Source: Pseudomonadota bacterium (GTDB lineage: Bacteria; Pseudomonadota; Alphaproteobacteria; Azospirillales; Azospirillaceae). Taken from it: a stretch of DNA of 5,523 nt. The notes beneath the pieces were generated by a model. That model ran no database searches and was not told the origin of the DNA. It saw only the letters and a list, made by a program, of their open reading frames with translations. How positions within the stretch are numbered: the first letter of the stretch is position 1; each line of letters opens with the position of its first letter. This document shows, in pieces, positions 1 to 5,523 of this stretch. The translations under genes were made by a program, and so were the position numbers. The DNA lies in assembly GCA_023413605.1 (NCBI GenBank), contig JAEZPL010000769.1, positions 1 through 5,523 on the forward strand. Direction: 5' to 3'.

Positions 1-1698
1 ATCGGGCGGGTGAAGACGCCGACCCTGTCCATCGTCTGCCTGCGCGAGCTGGAAATCCGCAACTTCAAGCCGGAGGACTATTTCGAGGTCGTGGCGACGG
101 CGACGGTCGCCGCCGGAACCTTTCAGATGCGCCATGCCCCGGCGCCGAAGGACCGCATCAAGGACCGCGCCCGCGCCGAGGCGATCGCCCGCGCCGCCAA
201 CGGCCACACCGGCCCGCTGGCCGTGACGGTGGAGGAAAAGCGGCAGGGGCCGCCGAAGCTCTACGACCTGCCCTCTCTCCAGAAGACCTGCGGCCAGCGC
301 TGGGGCTGGACCGCCGACCGGACTCTGGAGGTCGCGCAGGAACTCTACGACGGCGACGGCAAGAAACTGATCACCTACCCCCGCGCCGAGGCGCGGTACC
401 TGTCGGAAAACCAGATCGCCGACGTGCCGGCCATCACCGGCGCCCTGACGCGCCTGCGCGGCTTCGTCCACCTGGACCTGTCGCGCCCGGTGATCCGCAA
501 GGGCAAGTCCGGCCATTTCTGCGACAAGGCGCTGGAAGGCGTGTCGCACCACGCCATCGTCCCGAACGTCAACGTGCTGGACGACCTGGAAAGCCGGCTG
601 AACCGCCTGACCGACGACGAGAAGCGCCTGTTCGCGCTGATCTGCCGCTCCTACCTCGCCGCCGTGATGCCGGATTACGAATACCGCCAGACCACGGTGC
701 TGATGGACGTGCCGGTGGAAGGGAAGCCGGTCGCCTTCCGGGCGGTCGGGCGCATTCCGCTGAAGCGCGGCTGGAAGGCCGCCTTCGGCTCCGCCGAGAC
801 GGACGGCAAGCCGGAGGACGAGGCGGAGCAGACCCTGCCCGCGCTCGCCAACGGCGAGCCGGCCGCCCTGTCCGACCCGAAGGTGGAGGCCAAGCGCACC
901 CAGGCGCCGCCACGCTACAACGAAGGCACGCTGGTGGACGCCATGCAGAACGCCTGGCGCTTCGTCGAGGATCCGGCGCTCCGCGACCGGCTGAAGGAGG
1001 CCAAGGGCATCGGCACTCCCGCCACCCGCGCCGAGGTCATCAAGGGGCTGCGGCGCCAGAACCTGCTGGGGGCGGACGGCAAATGGCTGGTGCCCACCCT
1101 GGCCGGGCTGCAACTGTTCGAGACATTGCGCGCGGCAGCCCCCACCCTGGTCGATCCGGGCACCACCGCGTTGTGGGAGATGCGGCTGGACGAGGTCGTG
1201 ACCGGCCGCGCCGACTTCCGCACCGTCATCGACGGCATCGCCAACGAGGCCGGTCGGCTGATCGGCGCGCTGGTCGGCAGCCGGGGCGCCGTGGTCGATC
1301 TGGGCGTCAGAGGCCCCGTCCGTGCCGGGCGCGGCGGCACCGGCCGGCGGCGGAGCGCTTCTCCCAAGGCCGGAGCCCCCAAGGCCGGCACTCCCCGCAC
1401 GCGCAGCCGCGCGCCTAAGGCGGCGGTCGCGGCCACGGCTGACGGGGAGGCTCCGAAGCCCCGCCGCACCCGCAAGGCGAAGGCCGCCGCGGCGCCCGCG
1501 TCCATCACCCCCGCCGTTGCTACGGTAACGGAGACGGTCCCTGCCCCATCGTCCGGCGGCGCTCGGCGCAAGGCCCCGACCGACAAGATGGTGGCCTTCG
1601 CCCGCAGCCTTGCCGAGCGCAAGGGCGTGGATCTGCCGGACACCGTCGTGCAGGACTTCGATTCCTGCCGGCAATTCCTGGACCAGCACGCACGGTAA
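1..1698 (+). CDS. topB: DNA topoisomerase III (type IA), 5'-truncated by window edge
   Basis: This enzyme cuts and rejoins one DNA strand through a tyrosine-phosphate link, and the topoisomerase III class mainly decatenates and resolves replication or recombination intermediates. The frame is open from base 1 and begins IGRVKTPTL, the family GRVQTP motif, so the N-terminal TOPRIM domain lies outside the window and the GTG at 10 is not a real start. LITYPRAEARYL carries the presumed catalytic Tyr (codon 376-378) and following Arg; E. coli TopB has LITYPRSDCRYL there. SHHAIVPN (His codons 547-552) and GIGTPATRAE (from 1006) match E. coli AHHAIIPT and GLGTEATRAG. The C-terminus has no zinc-ribbon cysteines. 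Instead there is a basic Ala/Lys/Pro/Arg linker (about 1327-1569) and a 42-residue end module starting KAPTDKMVAFARSLAERKG (1570-1695). It stops with TAA. Family assignment is firm; whether the copy is chromosomal or element-borne cannot be told from here. Confidence 0.95.
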   Translation: MGRVKTPTLSIVCLRELEIRNFKPEDYFEVVATATVAAGTFQMRHAPAPKDRIKDRARAEAIARAANGHTGPLAVTVEEKRQGPPKLYDLPSLQKTCGQRWGWTADRTLEVAQELYDGDGKKLITYPRAEARYLSENQIADVPAITGALTRLRGFVHLDLSRPVIRKGKSGHFCDKALEGVSHHAIVPNVNVLDDLESRLNRLTDDEKRLFALICRSYLAAVMPDYEYRQTTVLMDVPVEGKPVAFRAVGRIPLKRGWKAAFGSAETDGKPEDEAEQTLPALANGEPAALSDPKVEAKRTQAPPRYNEGTLVDAMQNAWRFVEDPALRDRLKEAKGIGTPATRAEVIKGLRRQNLLGADGKWLVPTLAGLQLFETLRAAAPTLVDPGTTALWEMRLDEVVTGRADFRTVIDGIANEAGRLIGALVGSRGAVVDLGVRGPVRAGRGGTGRRRSASPKAGAPKAGTPRTRSRAPKAAVAATADGEAPKPRRTRKAKAAAAPASITPAVATVTETVPAPSSGGARRKAPTDKMVAFARSLAERKGVDLPDTVVQDFDSCRQFLDQHAR

Positions 1699-1741
1699 AG
1701 CGCTGTTCCGACGGTCGCAGGGCCGCGGAATCTGCGTCGAA

Positions 1742-1759
1742 CTGTGGCCTGGGCCACAG
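1742..1759. promoter_or_regulatory. Perfect 18-bp palindrome in topB downstream gap
   Basis: CTGTGGCC and GGCCACAG are exact inverted complements separated by TG. It lies 44 bp after the topoisomerase stop and 87 bp before the next start. The two-base spacer and lack of a following T-run fit a dimeric-regulator operator better than an intrinsic terminator, though a weak terminator for the topoisomerase gene is possible. A weaker inverted repeat, GCGGG (1762-1766) with CCCGC (1775-1779), follows directly. No convincing -35/-10 pair was recognised in 1699-1845. Confidence 0.4.
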
Positions 1760-1831
1760 CGGCGGGTATTTGCGCCCGCGTAACTTCCGGCCATCGACAG
1801 CGCCGCGGCCATGCCCCGGCGCCCCATGTCC

Positions 1832-1837
1832 GGAGGA
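1832..1837 (+). promoter_or_regulatory. Shine-Dalgarno site fixing the start at 1846
   Basis: GGAGGA stands 8 bases before ATG 1846. It decides this start over the in-frame GTG at 1744, which sits inside the palindrome, has no such site, and would put a long non-hydrophobic extension ahead of the signal peptide. Confidence 0.75.
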
Positions 1838-1845
1838 ATCTTGCC

Positions 1846-2274
1846 ATGCTCCGATTCGTTCTGTCGGCCGCCGGCTCCGTCCTCGCCGTCCTTCTGCTGG
1901 CCGCCCCGCCGCAGGCCGCGAAGGCCGAGAACATCGCCTGCCAGACGGTCAACGGAAAGACGGTGTGCAGCCGGGGCCAGGGCTCGCTGGCTTGCCAGAC
2001 GGTGAACGGCAACACCAGTTGCGCGACGGGGCCGAGCGCTCTGACCTGCGACACCGTCAACGGCACCACCACATGCCGGCGCGGCTCCGTGCAGCCCGAC
2101 CTGAAGCCAATGCCCCCCATCTCATTGCCTCCAATGGCCATGCCGCCGATGACGATGCCGTCCATGCCGCCGGACATGAACCACGGCCTCGACCGTCCCT
2201 TCGGCCGCAGCGCGCCTTTCGAGGAGGAAGTGCGCAACGACATGGATAGGGACGCCATGATGGCCGTTACCTGA
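1846..2274 (+). CDS. Small exported protein with three CX8C repeats and Met/Pro-rich tail
   Basis: I do not recognise a named family for this 142-residue protein. The start is chosen from GGAGGA at 1832-1837 and because it yields a clean Sec signal peptide: MLRF, a hydrophobic core to about residue 20, and likely cleavage after AKA (27|28). The mature part opens with three 18-residue units of pattern C-[QD]-T-V-N-G-x-T-x-C. The six cysteines are at residues 32, 41, 50, 59, 68 and 77, exactly nine apart, which suggests periplasmic or extracellular disulfides. Residues 88-111 are Met/Pro-rich with seven Met in MPP/MxM spacing, followed by His113 and an acidic, polar end. Export is well supported. 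Metal binding by the Met tract or a structural disulfide role are guesses. The next gene begins 15 bp after the stop, so the two are probably one operon. Confidence 0.82.
   Translation: MLRFVLSAAGSVLAVLLLAAPPQAAKAENIACQTVNGKTVCSRGQGSLACQTVNGNTSCATGPSALTCDTVNGTTTCRRGSVQPDLKPMPPISLPPMAMPPMTMPSMPPDMNHGLDRPFGRSAPFEEEVRNDMDRDAMMAVT
1939..2085 (+). repeat. Three 54-bp coding repeats (CX8C units)
   Basis: Units begin at 1939, 1993 and 2047, each at a TGC codon. Units 1 and 2 share TGCCAGACGGT then AACGG. Unit 3 has diverged (TGCGACACCGTCAACGG) and is recognisable for only its first 39 bases. The encoded core C-x-T-V-N-G-x-T-x-C is better conserved than the DNA, pointing to old duplications kept by selection on the protein. 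Confidence 0.8.
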
Positions 2275-2289
2275 AGCCGAGGATGCCCG

Positions 2290-2505
2290 ATGCCGCTTCC
2301 CGATGACCTGGATGCGGTCGTCCGCGACCGCCTCGCCCAGTTCGGACTGCTCGACTGCGCCTATGTCAAGGCGGTGACCCGCCGGGGCCGGACCCGCTAC
2401 ATCGCCTACGGCGCGGACGGCACCCGGCTGTGGCAGTTCCGCAGCCGTGCGCTGGCCGACGCCACCCTGCACCAGCAGGATTTGAGGCCGCTCAGCGTCC
2501 ATTGA
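2290..2505 (+). CDS. Hypothetical 71-residue protein
   Basis: No family is recognised. ATG 2290 is preceded by GAGGA (2279-2283) with a six-base gap, a good ribosome site, and lies 15 bp after the preceding stop, so translation in one transcript is likely. There is no signal peptide or membrane segment, so the product is probably cytoplasmic. An N-terminal amphipathic stretch (DDLDAVVRDRLAQFGLLD) is followed by an alternating, basic AYVKAVTRRGRTRYIAYG-DG-TRLWQF segment that reads like a beta hairpin, then a short helical end. The composition (balanced Arg/Asp, aromatic positions, one Cys) looks like a folded protein rather than a chance frame in GC-rich DNA, and no better frame covers this stretch. 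Function unknown. Confidence 0.65.
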   Translation: MPLPDDLDAVVRDRLAQFGLLDCAYVKAVTRRGRTRYIAYGADGTRLWQFRSRALADATLHQQDLRPLSVH

Positions 2506-2510
2506 TCGGA

Positions 2511-2534
2511 ACATCCATTCATCGGGGTGGATGT
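2511..2534. other. Small hairpin after the 71-residue gene
   Basis: ACATCCA (2511-2517) pairs exactly with TGGATGT (2528-2534) around a ten-base loop, starting 6 bp after the stop at 2503-2505. GGAT/ATCC (2529-2532/2536-2539) offers a competing fold. No T-run follows, so this is at best a weak terminator or attenuating structure between the small operon and the next gene. Confidence 0.3.
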
Positions 2535-2609
2535 CATCCCGAATGTGGCCCGCCTCACAGCGGGGCGCCGGCCTTTCCCCCAGGATGCGCACCAGAACCC
2601 CGAACGATG

Positions 2610-2633
2610 GCTGCCGAACGCGCTGCCGAACGC
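2610..2633 (+). repeat. Perfect 12-bp tandem repeat just before the ribosome site
   Basis: GCTGCCGAACGC occurs twice head to tail at 2610-2621 and 2622-2633, with a partial CCGAACG copy at 2600-2606. It ends directly before AAGGAG at 2634. It could be a regulator site or mRNA leader element. In frame it would read as AAERAAER if translation began at ATG 2607, so remnant coding is an alternative. Confidence 0.5.
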
Positions 2634-2639
2634 AAGGAG
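2634..2639 (+). promoter_or_regulatory. Shine-Dalgarno site fixing the start at 2646
   Basis: AAGGAG is six bases before ATG 2646. It selects this start over the in-frame ATG 2607 and earlier in-frame codons, and places the hydrophobic signal peptide at the N-terminus. Confidence 0.75.
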
Positions 2640-2645
2640 CTTGTC

Positions 2646-3509
2646 ATGGTCCGCACCGCTCTGCTCTCCGGGTTTGCCGCACTGGCGCTGATGGGCGGAA
2701 CCGCCGCCGCGCAGGACGCGGGCGGATTCGCGGTCGATCCGCGCATTGGGGCGACGGTCGGCATGTCGATGGGCATGGGCATGGGGATGCCGCCCCTGAT
2801 GCCGCGCCAGCCGGTGTTCGCCAACGCCGCGCCGCGCGGCGCGCCTCCGGGCGCCACGGTCACCAACCCGAACGTCAGCCGCTCGTCGCTGTCGCAGCAG
2901 GCCATCACCAAGATCCGCGGCGACGCGGGGTTGCTGGGCGGCTTCAGCAAGGGCCAGGCGCTGGCCGCCAGCCGCCAGCCGCCGGTCGAGCCGGTCACGC
3001 CGAACTTCAACTTCATCGACGCGCCGTTCATCGTGAACAACTTCGACAGTTCGCTGTCGCTGACCTTTGGCGACGGCAACGTGAGCAGTCAGAACTTCCA
3101 GCAGGGCGTCCCGCTGGCCGGCGACCTGCCGCCGGATGCCGGCGTCACAGCCGCCCCGGAGGCCGCCCCGGCCGCGGTTCCGGCAACGGCCACGGCCCCC
3201 GCACAGGCCCCCGCGCCGAAGCCCAAGGGCGGCAATTCGGGCAACCCGGACAAGTTCTTCGGCGGCGGCTTCGGCAGCGATTTCTTCGGCAAGGGCGGTC
3301 GGGCACCGGCTGCCGGTGCGGGTGGCGGCGCGGGTGGAGGCATTGACCCGATCACGTCCAACTTCGGCCCGCTGCCGCACTTGCCGGCCGCCCTCGCCAA
3401 CGGCGGCGTGCAGGTCAACAACGTCAACAGCGCCTTCAACGGCGCCATCGGCCAGGGCAATGTCGCCAAGCAGCAGGTCATCACCGTGCAGAAGCAGGGC
3501 CGGCGCTGA
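2646..3509 (+). CDS. Exported low-complexity protein with two curlin-like motifs
   Basis: This 287-residue protein belongs to no family I can name. MVRTALLSGFAALALMGG then AAAQ|D is a typical Sec signal peptide (cleavage near residue 23). A Met/Gly tract follows (residues 39-52, six Met), then a polar region with the first motif (131-149: NNFDSSLSLTFGDGNVSSQ). An Ala/Pro linker (about 165-195), a Gly/Phe segment (DKFFGGGFGSDFFGKGG) and a Gly-rich run (224-232) lead to the second motif (258-276: NNVNSAFNGAIGQGNVAKQ). The two copies align without gaps as NNx[DN]S[SA]xxxx[FI]GxGNV[SA]xQ. GxGNxA...Q recalls curlin/CsgA-type repeats, but two isolated copies are far fewer than in a curli subunit. 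There are no cysteines. Export is well supported; a surface or self-assembling role is inference. The gene lies 140 bp after the preceding stop in the same direction. Confidence 0.82.
   Translation: MVRTALLSGFAALALMGGTAAAQDAGGFAVDPRIGATVGMSMGMGMGMPPLMPRQPVFANAAPRGAPPGATVTNPNVSRSSLSQQAITKIRGDAGLLGGFSKGQALAASRQPPVEPVTPNFNFIDAPFIVNNFDSSLSLTFGDGNVSSQNFQQGVPLAGDLPPDAGVTAAPEAAPAAVPATATAPAQAPAPKPKGGNSGNPDKFFGGGFGSDFFGKGGRAPAAGAGGGAGGGIDPITSNFGPLPHLPAALANGGVQVNNVNSAFNGAIGQGNVAKQQVITVQKQGRR
2763..2789 (+). repeat. ATGGGC hexamer repeat coding the Met/Gly tract
   Basis: ATGTCG ATGGGC ATGGGC ATGGGG ATG encodes alternating Met and Ser/Gly. The period of six means replication slippage would change the tract length without breaking the frame. 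Confidence 0.6.
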
Positions 3510-3535
3510 ACTGCGTTCGCCTGCCCCCTCCCCGA

Positions 3536-3560
3536 CCCTCCCCCGCTTCGCAGGGGAGGG
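3536..3560. repeat. GC-rich hairpin, possible dispersed intergenic repeat
   Basis: CCCTCCCC (3536-3543) pairs perfectly with GGGGAGGG (3553-3560) around CGCTTCGCA. Together with the terminator that follows, this C/T-rich then G/A-rich layout resembles the paired hairpins commonly seen in alphaproteobacterial intergenic DNA. That resemblance is from memory; repetition in this genome cannot be seen from one window. Confidence 0.5.
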
Positions 3561-3571
3561 AGAAAGAAAAG

Positions 3572-3601
3572 AGGCCCTCTCCCTGGTTGGGGAGAGGGCC
3601 T
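3572..3601. terminator. Strong bidirectional intrinsic terminator between convergent genes
   Basis: AGGCCCTCTCCC (3572-3583) and GGGAGAGGGCCT (3590-3601) form a perfect 12-bp stem with a six-base loop TGGTTG. On the plus strand only a short TTT follows. On the minus strand the stem is followed by CTCTTTTCTTTCTCC (complement of 3557-3571), a better U-rich tract. It lies 62 bp past the exported-protein stop and 18 bp past the glycosyltransferase stop, so it can end both transcripts and serves the minus-strand gene best. Confidence 0.88.
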
Positions 3602-3619
3602 TTCCGTGTTGGTCGGACG

Positions 3620-5523
3620 TTACGCGGTGATCGGCTGGTTGGCGGCCTTCTGGGCGGCGGGCTGGCTGCCCGTCTGGCCGGCGGCCTGCGGGGCCGGCAG
3701 CGCCACCGGGCGCGGGGCACGGGCCGGCAGCATGTCGCCGATCGCGAAGCTCACCGCCATCAGGTTCGGCACCGCCATCGCGAACAGCAGGACCGACCAA
3801 AGCTCCAGCGACAGGGTGCCCAGCGGGTTCGCCAGGGCCGCGGTCGCCGAGGCCGCCAGCAGGGCGCCCGAAAGGTACGCTTCCGGCTTGGCGCAGAAGC
3901 GGCTGGGGGCCCGCTTGCCGCCCTTGGCGGTGACGCGGAAGGCGTCACGCTTGCGGAACACGCCGCGCAGGGCCGCCATCGCCACGGTGGTGGACAGGGC
4001 CATGCCGACCGCGCAGGCGCCGACGCTTTCCTTCCACGAGTTGCCCGAGGCGTAGCGGGATGCCAGCAGGCTCGACCCGGCGCGCAGGACCAGCGCGCCC
4101 AGCACGGCGGCGGTGGCTTCGACCGGCGGCAGGTGCAGCGGCAGCACCAGCGACGCGAAGGTCCAGACGATCGCCGCACCGGCGGCCAGCACACCCACCG
4201 CGTCCGACCACCAGCGCGCCCAGTTGGACAGGTAGCCGAACTTCTGGGCCGGGCTCAGGGCCGTGGCGCCCGGCAGGAACTTCCTCCAGTGGGCGCGCAG
4301 GATTTGCGTGGAGCCGAACACCCAGCGGTCGCGCTGCTTGCGGAACTGCATGAAGTTGTCCGGGGCGAGGCCCTGGCCCAGCCGCTCGTCCGTGTAGGCG
4401 GCGCGGTAGCCGGCCGACAGGATGCGGATGCCAAGCTCGGTGTCCTCGCAGATGCCTTCTTCCGACCAGCCGCCGACCTGCTCCATGGCGGAGCGGCGCA
4501 GCATGATCATCGTGCCGTGGCAGATGAAGGCCTGGGTCGCCAGCCCCTCCTGCATGCCGACGTCGAAGAAGGGGCGGTATTCCGCGGTCATGGCGGCCTT
4601 CAGCGGGGTCTCGTGGCCGTCGCGGTGCTCCTGCGGGGCCTGCACGATGCCCACGGCGGGGTCGGCGAAGGTCGGGGCCAGCTTGGTCAGCCAGTCCGGG
4701 GAGACGGTGTAGTCCGCGTCCAGAACCGCGACGATCTCGGCGGCCGGGTCGGTGTGGCGCAGGGCGGCGTTCAGTGCGCCGGCCTTGAAGCCGCTGATCG
4801 TCTTGTACCAGTGGAACTTGAACTTCGGACCCAGCTCGGCGCACAGCTCCTCGACCGGGCGCACCAGCGCCTCGTCCTCGGTGTTGTTGATGAGGACGAC
4901 GACCTCGTAGTTCGGGTAGTCCAGACGGGCGAGCGAGGTCAGCGTGGCGGCCAGCACGTCGGGCTGCTCGCGGCAGGCGGCGACGTGGACGGAGACCATC
5001 GGCTTGTGCTCCAGCGCGCCGTCGTCGGCCTTGGCCGGGGTGCGCGGCAGCAGTTCCGGCGCGCGGCCGGTGAACAGGCGCCGCACCACGTCCGTCAGGT
5101 CGGCGAAGGCGACGCCCATCATCAGCGCGCCCAGCAGGAAGGCGGAGCCCCAGGTGGTGACGGCGCCGAAGGTCAGATACTCGCCATAGGCGCCGGCAAC
5201 GGCGGACCCGACGCCGAAGCCGATGATGTTGGCGCCGACCGAGGCGGCCAGCGCGAAGGTCATGTTGGTCCGGCGGCGGAAGGCGACGCAGGCCGACAGG
5301 GCGAGGCCGAGGGCCAGCGCCACGCCGGCGCCGACGCGGTCGCCGTAGGGGGCCGGCACGTCGCCCGCCAGCGGCCACTTCGGCGCCCGGTCGGCGTCCA
5401 GCACGCCCCAGGTCGGGCCGGGCGAGCCTTCGATGGTGGACTTCCACACGCCGTCGAACGCTTCGACCACGTTGTAGTCGATGCCCAGCATGCCGGCCTC
5501 GGCCGCGAAATTGCGGACGACCC
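3620..5523 (-). CDS. GH17-GT2 fusion membrane beta-glucan synthase, 5'-truncated by window edge
   Basis: This is the C-terminal part of an inner-membrane, processive family-2 glycosyltransferase with a glycoside hydrolase family 17-like domain in front. The frame stays open to the right edge (VVRNFAAEAG precedes the Met at 5491), so that Met is internal. Numbering from it, IDYNVVEAFD...WGVLDADRAPKWPL (4-41) resembles the last part of GH17-type domains. Three membrane segments follow (about 53-71, 77-101, 108-130). The cytoplasmic GT2 domain starts near 166 and has INNT (201-204), FKAGALNAAL (235-244), the DAD nucleotide-sugar/metal motif (258-260, bases 4712-4720), CEDTELG (348-354) and QRDRW, a QxxRW motif (386-390, bases 4322-4336). 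About five further membrane segments lie at 428-590, then a disordered Ala/Gln/Pro tail. The architecture matches Bradyrhizobium NdvB, which makes beta-1,3/1,6 cyclic glucans. Product linkage here is inference; another envelope beta-glucan is possible. Confidence 0.9.
   Translation of the reverse strand, partial: VVRNFAAEAGMLGIDYNVVEAFDGVWKSTIEGSPGPTWGVLDADRAPKWPLAGDVPAPYGDRVGAGVALALGLALSACVAFRRRTNMTFALAASVGANIIGFGVGSAVAGAYGEYLTFGAVTTWGSAFLLGALMMGVAFADLTDVVRRLFTGRAPELLPRTPAKADDGALEHKPMVSVHVAACREQPDVLAATLTSLARLDYPNYEVVVLINNTEDEALVRPVEELCAELGPKFKFHWYKTISGFKAGALNAALRHTDPAAEIVAVLDADYTVSPDWLTKLAPTFADPAVGIVQAPQEHRDGHETPLKAAMTAEYRPFFDVGMQEGLATQAFICHGTMIMLRRSAMEQVGGWSEEGICEDTELGIRILSAGYRAAYTDERLGQGLAPDNFMQFRKQRDRWVFGSTQILRAHWRKFLPGATALSPAQKFGYLSNWARWWSDAVGVLAAGAAIVWTFASLVLPLHLPPVEATAAVLGALVLRAGSSLLASRYASGNSWKESVGACAVGMALSTTVAMAALRGVFRKRDAFRVTAKGGKRAPSRFCAKPEAYLSGALLAASATAALANPLGTLSLELWSVLLFAMAVPNLMAVSFAIGDMLPARAPRPVALPAPQAAGQTGSQPAAQKAANQPITA

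Noticed and set aside
1744..1760. Possible sigma-54 type promoter (GG...GC) over the palindrome
   Set aside because: The GG to GC spacing is 11 rather than 10 and the flanking consensus is poor.
1744..1845. N-terminal extension of the Cys-repeat protein to GTG 1744
   Set aside because: No ribosome site, and it would bury the signal peptide 34 residues in; ATG 1846 has GGAGGA upstream.
915..2258. Long minus-strand open frame (447 codons) across the topoisomerase end and the Cys-repeat gene
   Set aside because: It is antisense to clear coding sequence, with Arg/Pro/Ala-rich composition and no recognisable domain; typical GC-rich shadow.
2430..2645. N-terminal extension of the exported low-complexity protein to 2430 or 2607
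   Set aside because: The longer form overlaps the 71-residue gene and displaces the signal peptide; AAGGAG fits ATG 2646.
2406..3800. Minus-strand open frame (464 codons) opposite the exported low-complexity protein
   Set aside because: It runs through the terminator hairpins and opposite two better-supported genes, and its product is low-complexity Arg/Gly/Ala.
3945..5447. Second minus-strand frame of 500 codons inside the glycosyltransferase
   Set aside because: Arg/Gly/Pro-rich translation in another frame of a gene whose GT2 motifs are all in the 3620-5523 frame.
1..5523. CRISPR array, insertion sequence, tRNA or rRNA
   Set aside because: No regularly spaced direct repeats with unique spacers, no transposase frame with terminal repeats, and no recognisable structural RNA sequence was seen on either strand.

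Overview
The window is about 5.5 kb of very GC-rich DNA with dense G/C-ending codons and long antisense shadow frames. Gene content and style suggest an alphaproteobacterium, most likely of the Rhodospirillales and possibly Azospirillum-like; this is inference from protein style, not a database match.

Layout. (1) Positions 1-1698, plus strand: the C-terminal two thirds of a type IA DNA topoisomerase of the topoisomerase III (TopB) class, cut by the left window edge. The catalytic tyrosine, the His-His motif and a basic Ala/Lys/Pro tail ending in a small conserved-looking module are visible. (2) Positions 1699-1845: a 147-bp gap with a perfect 18-bp palindrome. (3) Positions 1846-2274: a small exported protein with three Cys-containing repeats (six cysteines exactly nine residues apart) and a Met/Pro-rich tail. 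(4) Positions 2290-2505: a 71-residue unrecognised protein 15 bp downstream, probably co-transcribed. (5) Positions 2646-3509: a 287-residue exported low-complexity protein with a Met/Gly tract and two copies of a 19-residue motif faintly resembling curlin repeats. (6) Positions 3510-3619: a convergent intergenic region with two hairpins, the second a strong terminator usable from both strands. (7) Positions 3620-5523, minus strand: the C-terminal part of a membrane family-2 glycosyltransferase fused to a GH17-like glycoside hydrolase domain, a beta-glucan synthase type protein (like Bradyrhizobium NdvB). Its start lies beyond the right edge.

How they fit together. The topoisomerase is a DNA-maintenance gene with no evident link to the rest. 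The three middle genes share direction and two of them encode signal-peptide proteins of unknown function, each with a Met-rich tract, so an envelope or extracellular role is plausible. The glucan synthase is also an envelope gene but converges on them from the other strand behind a shared terminator, so it is a separate transcription unit. I saw no mobile element, CRISPR array, tRNA or rRNA. The least explained content is the pair of exported repeat proteins in the middle.
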